Source: Hyphodiscus hymeniophilus
Lineage: Eukaryota > Ascomycota > Leotiomycetes > Helotiales > Hyphodiscaceae
NCBI GenBank assembly: GCA_016508695.1
Contig: VNKQ01000020.1
Span: forward strand, 496,001-560,000
DNA length: 64,000 nt
Direction of reading: 5' to 3'
In this document: positions 55,566 through 64,000 of the stretch, piece by piece
Layout of the letters: each line of letters opens with the position of its first letter
Numbering within the stretch: the first letter of the stretch is position 1
Translations under genes and position numbers: made by a program
Notes under the pieces: generated by a model
Told to the model about the DNA's origin: nothing
The model's input: the letters and a program-made list of their open reading frames with translations, nothing else
The model's database searches: none

Positions 55566-57153
55566 CTATGGCTGCATCAAAAACTCATCAAAGGCCAGCT
55601 CCTCCGCAATGGGCCTCTCCTCTGGCATCCAGCATAACATCCTGCGCAAGAACTGTACGAAAAGAGCCCGATCCTCCCCATGAAGCCACTGCTCACGGGT
55701 TTCGAAAGATTGATCAGGAATGGGAACGGAGCCTTTCCAGTTTCCTGTAGTAACGTCAGCAACTTAATTACCATATAGTTATCTTTTTCGAATTAGAAGA
55801 ACAGGGATTGCGGTGAATACCTTGATTGTCCCAGTATTGATAGCACTTTCCACTGCGTTTCAAGAATTCTGGAGGCGGAGGCCCCAAAAGTGAAACCATT
55901 TCTGCAAGGTGCTGTTCATCATCTAGTATTCCATTTTTCCTTGCGAAGAATAAATGGCCGCCTTCAAGTAGATCCCACGTCTAGGTAGATTACATAAAAG
56001 TTAGCTCGATTTTAGCTTGTTCATAGCCTAGCTATGGAGGGCATCTGATTCTTTGAAATGTCTTCGTTACTTCAGCCAAGTGGTGTGAACCAGCATGTGA
56101 AAATCCCAAAACCTCCCATAAGATAGGTCAAACAACAATGCGCTAGTAGAATCAATCCTTTCGTCATTGATTTGTACTCACCATGACACCAATCGCCCAA
56201 ACATCCACTTTAGAATCCCAATCCATTCCCAAAATCACCTCTGGGGCGCGGTAAATTCCAGGCATAATGTCGCCTCTGTGCTTCTGGGTACCAACTCTAG
56301 CCTCACCAAGATCACAGAGGACTGGTTGGCCTGCACTGAAAGGCATCGGTCGCGAGTTATAGATAGTGCGATCGCTAAGAAGCTTCCGGGCGATAGGTCG
56401 TGCCAGCTCGCCTTGCTCAATCTGGGAAAGGGTTGAGTCATCCTCGATCTTCTGGAGAACGTTATTTGGTGAAATATCTGACAACGAATTAGCTTCCTAC
56501 TACCACAAGAAGGCTACTTTAATATGATTGAGAACTCACCAGTGTGAACGACATGGCAGCAGTGTAAATAATCTAGGGCTATAAGGAGGAGTTGAATGCT
56601 CTTTTGGACAAGATCTTTTGCAAACCTATTCTGAGGAAGAAGTCTCAGGAACTCGGTGAAACTCATCCCAAGCGGTTGATAGAGCATGCATTTGTGATTT
56701 CCATTGGGGCCGGCGATTTCAAATGAATCAAGGACGCTTCGGACCATGTCTTTCCCTGGATGTTCAATGGAATGACTTTTCAAGTACTCGTTGATTGTGA
56801 TTTCGTGATCACCATGCAAGTCCGCATGATCATGCTCTTTGGTCCGAACATGGAATTTGAGTGTCAGATATCGGTGTTCCCTATTGATACATTAGAAAGA
56901 ATCTTGAGTAGTTGAATAGATGCAGTTCAAATCCTTGCCTGAGATCTCTGCACAGCCAGACCGTGGAATTCACCCCAAATCCTAATTTTGTCACAACTTG
57001 ATATCGAGACCTGAACACTTCACCGATATAAACTGGATAATAATCTTCTGGGACGTAAGTGGGAACATCTTCCTCCTCGATCTTCTTGGTTGCGTCCAGT
57101 TCCACAAACCCGGAAGTGGGAAATTTGCGGGGAGAGTGAGGAGTAGTATCCAT
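55566..57153 (-). CDS. SRPK-like serine/threonine protein kinase
   Basis: Exons 57153-56939, 56880-56540, 56477-56182, 55980-55821 and 55744-55566 give 396 residues. Intron 1 starts with GC (GCAAGG); intron 3 (56181-55981) is long, 201 bases. Motifs in order: YRSRYQ-like start (FRSRYQVVTKLGFGVNSTVW, glycine loop near residues 58-64), YLTLKF (ATP Lys), catalytic loop HVVHTDISPNN (HTD form, as in SRPKs), VLCDLGEARVG (DLG instead of DFG, common in this fungal group), GIYRAPEVILGMDWDSKVDVWAIG, TWDLLEGGHLF, and the C-lobe end MLCWMPEERP. SRPKs phosphorylate SR-rich splicing factors; the short fungal versions probably have other substrates. Complete and apparently active. Confidence 0.9.
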
Positions 57154-57950
57154 GGTTCTGACAAACGATTGAGGCAAATATTGGAGAAACCGATAAGTGA
57201 AGGGCGATTGAGAGATGAATAAATGTAGTGGCCTCTTAAGCCCTAAGCAATGTCTGGTCATCTCAATTCGAAGGGAAGAATATCAGAAGATCATTTGATC
57301 GGGCACGATATGAAAGGGAGAGTATTAGCGCCGCGCTAGCTGCACTAGTGGCACTCTCGGATTGGCAAAACTGTTTCACCGAGAGAGTAAGCGGCCAGTA
57401 AAATATATGACGTTCTCACCTTCCAACAGCTTCCTTCCACGTAACGTATCTTTCTCACTCGTATAGCTGATTATAAGCTATTTTGAGCTTCTTACAGTAT
57501 TGATAACGTTTATACTATCCGAAGTACTTTACATGCTACTAATCACGTGTCTGTACGAAGGGGGCTAACGGTGCATAACATATCGGGACTAGTGTCGCGG
57601 TATTTGGAGTTGCCATCGTCAGAGGACAGCTTGAAAAGAGGTCGTACTTGATTTCTAGGACTTGAGGGCTCTGTAGAAACCCAGAGCGTAGCCTTCTGCT
57701 GATTATGAGCAATGGATCATCTTTTTGACTGGAAACTTCGTGAATCCGACAGACTCTATTAGTTGAAAATGGAGAAATTATCGTCGAAAGCAGACATGGA
57801 GGCGCAACGCTTTTATACAAAGAATTGGGATAATATACAATAAGTCGCACGGTTATTGACATTCCTAGTATCAATGTATAGTAAGCAAAAAGAAAAGAAC
57901 CCGTCAACAAAACGCCCACAATCCTGACAGCACCGTTATACCTTCCAAGT
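57154..57950. other. Spacer upstream of the SRPK-like gene
   Basis: Promoter side of the SRPK-like gene, then sequence with no motif-bearing ORF (57958-57539 minus has none). Confidence 0.4.
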
Positions 57951-58065
57951 CCCGCCACATCAGAGCGAGGCTCCCAACGAAGCGCAATCCATGGACCGAA
58001 AAGGAGGACAAAACCTTGGTGAGGATGAAGGAGGATGGGTATTCATGGGAAGAGATCTCTGGTAT
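57951..58065 (+). pseudogene. Isolated Myb/SANT fragment of the chromo family (copy D)
   Basis: It reads HIRARLPTKRNPWTEKEDKT and LVRMKEDGYSWEEIS, matching copy B at 15122-15234 at DNA and protein level with all Myb Trp residues kept. Homology begins and ends abruptly, with no chromo-like part and no flanking exons, so it is a dispersed fragment. Confidence 0.65.
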
Positions 58066-58371
58066 ACAACACGATAAATCACCCTCCACTCCTTTGAAGT
58101 AATATCGTCAGCCTTTCCTTTCGCGTTGGGGTGATGCATAAACCACCAACACACCTACCCGATTCGTCAAGGAAAAGACGGAATCTGATACGCGGTCGAT
58201 CTAATGAACTAACCGTAATTAGCAGAGAGATTCGCATACGAATCTTTGGCATCTCAACGGGCATAGTGCATACGGTACAGTCGGGATCCCCGCTCCCGCT
58301 GGACCTATCGAGGCCTCCGACGTGGAGTCGCGCTCTTTTCATAAACATGCAACATTGGATCAATCTTGAAG
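58066..58371. other. Short spacer
   Basis: No gene seen; includes the leader of the gene at 58372. Confidence 0.35.
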
Positions 58372-59214
58372 ATGGGTGTTGAAATAAGTCGACAGTTGGT
58401 GCAATGTCTCTCGGCAGCCTCTAAAAATGCAACGAAATCCTCTAGGATTGACCAAACCCTTCTCAAAGATCCAAAGGTGAGCTCTCTTCTTTACTATGTG
58501 ACAGTCGCTTATCGTACATCAGTTTGTGAAATGCCTCAGCTCGGCGTGGGCTACTTTACCCAGGGAGTCGCAAAATACAATACTTCGTGGGCTCCATGTA
58601 TCGAAATCCTCACAGAAACATCAAATGTGGAATAAGAAAACCGAGTCAGAGGACCAAATTGCCGTTGATCAATCCGTCAAGCCTCTCTTGGAGACCTGGG
58701 AAGCGGCCCCTACAACGTTCCTTCAAGCCGCTCCAGCAAAAATTCAGCCGAGTGGAGAGCTTCCTGCTGCCTTCTATTCCGTTTTGAGGGATCTCAACCA
58801 GAGCAGAGCAGTAGATGCTATAAGATGGAGATTCTACCTCGTAGGTTTCTCTCAACTCAAACAGGAACTTGGGAAATCGCTCCTCCGTTCAGGGTCCGGA
58901 GATGAGTTCTTCGATCTCATCATCGGTTCGAACATGATTGATGACCCGTCGGACACTGTGAAGAAGAATTGTACCGCATGGGCCAATGCCGGCGGAAGAT
59001 ATGAAAAGATTGCTCGTGAACTGGGGGGCAAAGGTGTCCTGATTTTGCTCCCCGAAGATATCCCCCGAAATATGTAGGTTCAAGTTATGGAAGCATTGGC
59101 TCCCGATTTTCACTAATGCTTCGTAGATGGGAACACGAGATGCCAATGACAGGGCCTGACCATGAACAAATGATCGAAAACCTCAAAACGTCGAGGCATC
59201 TGTCAGGAAGCTAA
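58372..59214 (+). CDS. Orphan three-exon protein (may continue into the next gene)
   Basis: Exons 58372-58476, 58523-59073 and 59127-59214 give 247 residues; introns of 46 and 53 bases with GTGAGC and GTAGGT donors. Mostly helical: RQLVQCLSAASKNATKSSRI, AWATLPRESQNTILRGL, GELPAAFYSVLRDLNQSRAV, then SGDEFFDLIIGSNMIDDPSD and GGRYEKIARELGGKGVLILL. No family recognised. The frame ends at 59214, but another frame open from ~59180 (EAKATGAHKVAAAIWNEL) runs into the next gene model, so a one-base indel may split one longer gene. Confidence 0.55.
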
Positions 59215-59233
59215 AGCAACAGGCGCGCATAAA

Positions 59234-60138
59234 GTGGCGGCTGCGATCTGGAATGAGTTGTATTTAAGTCCAACGCGCTGGATACAGGTATCAATCAGCC
59301 CATCAACAACCAGAGCACGAATACGAAAGCCCCTTCCCATTCCAGTCATCCACGGGAGGGATGTTCCCCAATCCGGTGCATCTATTCATATTCTAACGTT
59401 CCGCGGGAATGCTAATAGTGTCCTAGATGGAATCCAGTCACTTCTGCATGCTGCCGCTGTGCAACAAGCATCCGTGGACACGCCTACCAATTTAGAGAGC
59501 GAGCATGCGTTCTCAAGGCTTGTCAATTCGCAGACCTTGTCATTCGATAATCCAGCCTCTGGTACATTTTTGACCGGACAGGAGTCAAACGTATTTGAAA
59601 ACAATGTCAGCGAAACCGCCGGGTCCGATCCAGATGAGATACCAGGTTCAGGTACGAAGCTATGTTTCGAGATTTCTCATGGCACGCTGTTGATCATAAC
59701 ACCCTGACCATAGTAGCAGGTCTGGACTTCTTCCAGTTGGAACCTCCGCAACAAAATGGCAATTCAGCAGACTCACTAATGGCTGAGGGGAATACTCCAA
59801 ATGCGCTACGATTAATAGAAAAACGGATACGTAAGTCTCAATGTCTCCTGACTCCATATACCCCACCCTGTTAATGAAAAATACCAGAAGATGGCCAAGA
59901 GACGCTCAGTGCCGGGAACACCTCATCATTTGATTACACCAACGCATACGACCTCAACACGATCGCCTTCGACTATAACAATGCTTATGACCTGACCATG
60001 ATCGCCTTCGACTACAACACCGCTTATGATCTGACAAGCATCGCCTTGAATGACGATACATTCAACCTGCCGACCTTTACAAATCTCTCGCCTCCATACG
60101 AGACCTTGCCCGGGTCCACACCACACGAGAATGTATAA
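59234..60138 (+). CDS. Orphan protein with three 13-residue tandem repeats, start unresolved
   Basis: Exons (open from about 59190)-59651, 59720-59830 and 59888-60138; introns of 68 and 57 bases with GTACGA and GTAAGT donors and CAG acceptors. There is no in-frame ATG in the first exon, so the true start lies upstream, either in the gene at 58372 (if a frameshift is assumed) or in an unseen exon. The last exon has three consecutive copies of FDYxxAYDLxxIA (59929-60045), then LNDDTFNLPTFTNLSPPYET. The rest is Ser/Asn-rich, low complexity. No family; the repeat may be a binding motif. Its TAA abuts the stop of the opposite-strand gene. Confidence 0.5.
59929..60045 (+). repeat. 39-bp tandem repeat, three units, in frame
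   Basis: Units 59929-59967, 59968-60006 and 60007-60045 encode FDYTNAYDLNTIA, FDYNNAYDLTMIA and FDYNTAYDLTSIA. Most base differences are at third codon positions. Confidence 0.85.
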
Positions 60139-60591
60139 TTATTCGAGTACGAAAAGAAGGATCAAGCTCGGACTGACTTTCACTCCAGCCGTTATGTAGG
60201 TGATCTCACCAGGTATCAACGGGCGATCCGAAACGGTGGGATTCGTTTCTGCCAGAGGGCTTATGGGAATGATGTATGCAGAGCCTTCCGAGTTATAGAA
60301 TGGTGCGGATTTGGGCCCCAGGATCCTGACTATGGAATATGCCTACATTGTAATTAGCCCAGATCCAAGGTATTTGATGCGCGAAGATACCTTATTGAGA
60401 AGGCCTAGTTCAGAGAGAAAAGGTTTGATCTTCTCACGTAATTGTGGATGAGCCGAAATTTCGAATTCTTCTGCGTGTGGTACAAAATCTAGGGTTGAGA
60501 GCCAACTCGCAAGAGGCTCTAGTAGTTCCACGGCCTTCTCGCTCAACTTTGTCTGCTGAAGATGTGATGTGCCCAAACCTGGTATAGCCAT
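60139..60591 (-). CDS. Small orphan protein, two exons
   Basis: Exons 60591-60391 and 60342-60139 give 134 residues; the 48-base intron has GTATCT, a GCTAATTAC branch and TGTAG. N-terminal helices (QQTKLSEKAVELLEPLASWL, LREKIKPFLSELGLLNK), then a beta-type second half (YSIVRILGPKSAPFYNSEGS, GEITYITAGVKVSPSLILLF). No family recognised. Its stop (60139-60141) directly touches the stop of the plus-strand gene (60136-60138). Confidence 0.55.
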
Positions 60592-61595
60592 TGCAGATGG
60601 GGTGGGGTGAGTGTGCTGGACCTGTCGATGTCTTAAGGAATGGGGTTCAGGGTGGACTTCTGGGCACCGAGTCGGACAGCCTGACGCAGAGTGTTAGTTG
60701 GGTAGAACTTCAGCTGCTATTTGATACGACATACATACTCTAATCGTAGCCGTCGAGAGATGGTGGCAGTGTTGAGCCCTGTCCTTGGAGAGAATTATTC
60801 GCCTGAAGGGGTTCGATGTCGGTATGCAAACCTCCGGTCCGAGAGCATCACGTGTGGCTTGTGTGTGCCGTGGCTTTGATGGAATCCCGCACTATCAAAA
60901 TTTCAGTCGGGATTGTTTTTGTCTCCAAGCAAACGTCAATGGCGTCGGGACTATTCAGAGTATTTGCTCTCTTTTCTTCCAAAAATAGGCAGCCCGGTGA
61001 ATGTTTAATGTGGTGACTAAGTACTGGTCTACGTAAACGCAGATGCGTTGGCTGTGACGTGTGTCGAAATATGTTGGTCGTACCAGATTAGGTAAAATTG
61101 ACTCACTATCCTTCAAAAAGTGCCAGTCAAAAGCCGATATTTTCTATTCGTCGCGAAGTATGTCGTACAGAGTGGTGGAGGCAGACGTTGTGGTAGGCAG
61201 CAAAGGCAGAATAGATACCTGCTCCGCGAAACGGTCCTTTATTTCACGCCGCAAAAAGGCATCCTCAGAATAATATGTGATATCGCTACTTTTAAGGAAG
61301 GGCGGCGATTATTGGCAAACATTGTAAATCGTTTCCAGATGCTTGGGACTTTGGCCTTAAGGCAATATACGCGCGCGCGTCAGTGTTGACCATGTTGGAA
61401 AATGAGGAAAGCTCAAGTATAAGTATCAGTCGAAATCCACCTTCGAAAAGCTCTTACCATTAGTTCCCCATCGCAATTCTCTCTAGCCCTCCTCACTGCA
61501 GCCTTCTCCAGAACGTATAAAGTTCAGAATGCGGTTATTCCTACATTGATACACGGACCGTTTATAGACAATCATATTGAAAATTCTCATTTGAA
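60592..61595. other. Intergenic spacer
   Basis: About 1 kb, short ORFs only. The last ~150 bases are the probable promoter and leader of the Trp/Tyr-repeat paralogue. Confidence 0.4.
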
Positions 61596-62203
61596 ATGGG
61601 CCTCAAAGACAGTTGCAAAACGCTATCCAAGCTCGTCACCCCTAAAAAACTAGCATTCGAATGGGGCGAGAGTTCCACCTCTAAAAGTAATGTCATCAAG
61701 ACCGAAGATCTTCGCTGCGACGTCATAGAGACTTCAGCTACCCTGGGTATGCTATTGCCAAGATCCAAGTCAACCAAGGAGCCAAAGACCGCGGAGCCAG
61801 AGATTTCCTGAAGAAGGGAAATAAGGGTTCCCATAAGACAACACATAAGAATCTCGCCGAGATTCGATTTTCTCAAGTCGACTTCAACGAGGCCGAATTC
61901 AGACGCCAGGTTGAGGACGCATGGAAATTTTCTGGTGCAGAGCCGACCAAAGCAGGAGCCGGGGAGTCTTCAAAGAGTGGAGGGCATGCCGGTTCAGAAG
62001 GGTCTTATGGGAGTGGTGGGCAAGCCGGAGCCGGGGAGTCTTCAGGGAGTGGTGGGGGTGTGGCTGTAGCGCAAACAGCCTGGAAATGGGACACGGAGCA
62101 GAACATGAATAGGTATTGGAACGGGACCATGTGGGTGTATTGGGATACAAGTGCTTCACGGGAGAAATACTGGGACGGAACTTATTGGCAGTGGAAAGTT
62201 TAA
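61596..62203 (+). pseudogene. Frameshifted paralogue of the Trp/Tyr-repeat protein
   Basis: It starts MGLKDSCKTLSKLVTPKKLA, continues IKTEDLRCDV (VKTQDLRFDV in the 25.1 kb copy), then a one-base loss near 61749-61751 moves the frame. The next frame restores AKIQVNQGAKDRGARDFL, KGSHKTTHKNLAEIRF (GHKGTHQVIGEKIRF), a Gly/Ser/Ala linker with two imperfect AGAGESSxSGG units, and two aromatic repeats (WKWDTEQNMNRYWNGTMWVY; REKYWDGTYWQW), ending at 62201-62203. No intron removes the shift. It is a young pseudogene or a base-calling error. Confidence 0.7.
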
Positions 62204-62685
62204 TCTCATCATATACTTTAACAGCAGGTTATCTCGGGCAGATGGCTTATCAAATTACAATCAAGTGTAGCTCAGATTTCATCAAACAAAAAAAGACAAG
62301 CAGTTGAAGCCCTGTAATATTCTTCTCATCCATATATAAACGCTTGGCAATCTTTCGTTGGGTGGCAAGCTCGCATAATGCGAAGAAAACGTGACCTTGG
62401 CCGTGGAATGCTAGATGGGAATTTCAGCTCCTCGTGATTGTTGTAAACGAGCTTCTCGATAAGCATTTCCGAGTGGACCTATAATAGCACGTGTCTGTGT
62501 CCGGTAGCCTACCCTCTTTTAGACGTGCCTTAGCTGCCTTCATTTCGCCCAACAGAAAGCCGCCTTGGGTAACGGAAGGCACTAAGCCAATAAAACACTA
62601 GCGTCGTGGTCAACTGCTAGTTCTTTACCGCAGCGCTTCCACCGAATATGTTACTTCCAAATTTATCTAAAACAGGGACAAAAGA
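62204..62685. other. Intergenic spacer
   Basis: Promoter side of the AIM9-like gene; no gene seen. Confidence 0.4.
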
Positions 62686-64000
62686 ATGCCACTCCTCTCA
62701 GGATCTTATCCACTGTATTGTCGGCGCTATATTAACAGACTCGTTGCTCGTCCTTATTCTCATCCCGCCGCCGCTAGAAAGTGTATGACTTGTTTGCACG
62801 GAGGGAGTACACGTCCCATCATGCCAACGACTGCCCTTCGTGGGGTGAGAAATGATGGTTCTAGTATGTGAAGTTCCAAATCAAGGTTCTCTCCAGACAC
62901 TAATCTATTCAGTGGAGGATATCAGAGAAGAGTCTTTGTACCAATACACGAGACACCGCTGGATGTAGGTTTATTTTGTACTCGGAGGTCGACGTTGGTG
63001 GTGATTGTGCGCTGATCAAGCATAGATACAATGAATCACGTCATCTATCAGAAAGATATCTCAAATTTGACCTTCAACAACTTCTGCAGATCGCACTTGA
63101 GTCTGCCTCTTCTGGAGGTGCCCGCCGCTGTACGTCACATACACACCTATCTCCTATGAAACTCATGACTGACTCAAATAAAAGGTACCGAAATTCTCAA
63201 ATGTAAAGAGGGATTGAATAATAAAGCCTATCTGCTTACACTGGATAACGGCTCGGAGGTGTTTGCTAAGCTGCCAAATCCGTGCGCAGGGCCTGCATTT
63301 TACACAACAGCGTCAGAAGTGGCCACACGTGAATTTGTGAGTATATCCTCGACTGAACCTGATGACGACTATGCTGACTTGAATAGTGTTTAGCTCCGCG
63401 AAATCATAGGAGTTCCCATTCCTCGTATACTTGCCTGGTCATCTGATCGAAACAATCCTGTAGGGGCAGAATATATCTTGGAGGAGAGGGCCCCAGGCAA
63501 GCCTCTCGGAAGGCTCTGGCAAGACTGGGATGAGTGGCCGTTGGAGGCCAGAAGCAACATCATCGAGCAGATTGTAGAGATTGAGCGCAAGCTTGCATCT
63601 ACGAAATTCGCAAAGTCGGGTTGTATCTACTTCCGGAATGATTTCCCTAACGGCGACTCCTTAGTGACCTCTCCTCCACTAACCACATCAATGCTTCAGC
63701 GCTTTACATTAGGACCACTAGTTGAGAGTGGGATGTGGCGACGCGCAAAGACTAGTATGGATATGAATCGAGGGCCATGTAAGTCATTATACATACCTAC
63801 AATCGTCCTTGGTCTAAAATGATGCAGATAGCGAACCCATCGAGTTTGTTGAAGCCATGGCCGAGTGCGAACTGAAATTCATCAATGCGCATGCACGCCC
63901 ACGAATGAACTATGCTCGTTCACTTACAGAGCCTGAGCTGCCTAGGGATATGCTCGACCTGTTAGATCGGTATCTTCGACTTGTTCCAGCCATGATGCCT
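62686..64000 (+). CDS. AIM9-like APH-family kinase, second copy, cut by right edge
   Basis: Exons 62686-62863, 62913-62964, 63026-63129, 63185-63336, 63394-63778 and 63828 to the edge; introns of 49-61 bases with GTATGT, GTAGGT, GTACGT, GTGAGT and GTAAGT donors. Exon 1 is an Arg/Ala-rich presequence (YCRRYINRLVARPYSHPAAA). Then YQYTRHRWIYNE, CKEGLNNKAYLLTLDNG, AKLPNPCAGPAFYTTASEVA, GVPIPRILAWS and RGPYSEP. All five introns match the 25958-27985 copy in place and phase; here the fifth intron has GT where the other has GC. The catalytic loop lies beyond the window. No lesion in the visible part. Confidence 0.88.

Overview
The window looks like nuclear DNA of a filamentous ascomycete (Pezizomycotina). 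Many genes are broken by short (43-76 bp) GT-AG introns, usually with a CTAAC/CTGAC-like branch site. An AT-saturated, stop-filled retroelement island carries C-to-T and G-to-A decay on both strands, as left by repeat-induced point mutation (RIP). The protein families are fungal too: SRPK-like and APH/AIM9-like kinases, the large fungal AAA ATPase, ferric reductase, dynamin-like GTPase, 3CxxC zinc finger and a chromo/Myb repeat family. I see no rRNA, tRNA or CRISPR. All splice models were made by eye from donor, branch and acceptor signals, reading frame and family similarity.

Layout. 1-1.1 kb: C-terminal part of a TGL1/acid-lipase type esterase cut by the window edge. 3.1-8.4 kb: RIP island with a minus-strand Gypsy element (reverse transcriptase, integrase, polypurine tract, 3' LTR), an antisense cysteine-rich ORF between pol and LTR, and a plus-strand gag/protease relic beside it. 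10-24.8 kb: three same-strand members of a chromodomain/Myb family (one open, two decayed). Between them lie an APH-type kinase, a conserved small protein with an NCQTW motif, a three-exon orphan gene, and two minisatellites that share a core. 25-29 kb: a Trp/Tyr-repeat protein, a complete six-exon AIM9-like kinase and an APH kinase fragment. 31-45 kb: an orphan with an internal duplication, a seven-helix membrane protein, a small disordered protein, an AAA ATPase, a coiled-coil protein, a Doc/Fic protein, another orphan, and relics of a ferric-reductase-like gene and a Ulp1-like protease. 45-57 kb: ferric reductase, degenerate kinase, dynamin-like GTPase, truncated 3CxxC zinc protein, a less mutated solo LTR and an SRPK-like kinase. 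58-64 kb: orphan genes (one with 13-residue tandem repeats, two with abutting stop codons), a frameshifted paralogue of the Trp/Tyr-repeat protein, and a second AIM9-like kinase running off the right edge.

The genes do not form an obvious pathway cluster. The pattern is an accessory, repeat-rich region in which signalling-type proteins (kinases, GTPase, AAA, Doc) and lineage-restricted orphans sit among transposon debris and decayed duplicates. The same families recur within the window: three APH genes or fragments plus an edge copy, two Trp/Tyr-repeat genes, four chromo/Myb traces and two LTR copies. This suggests local duplication followed by decay.
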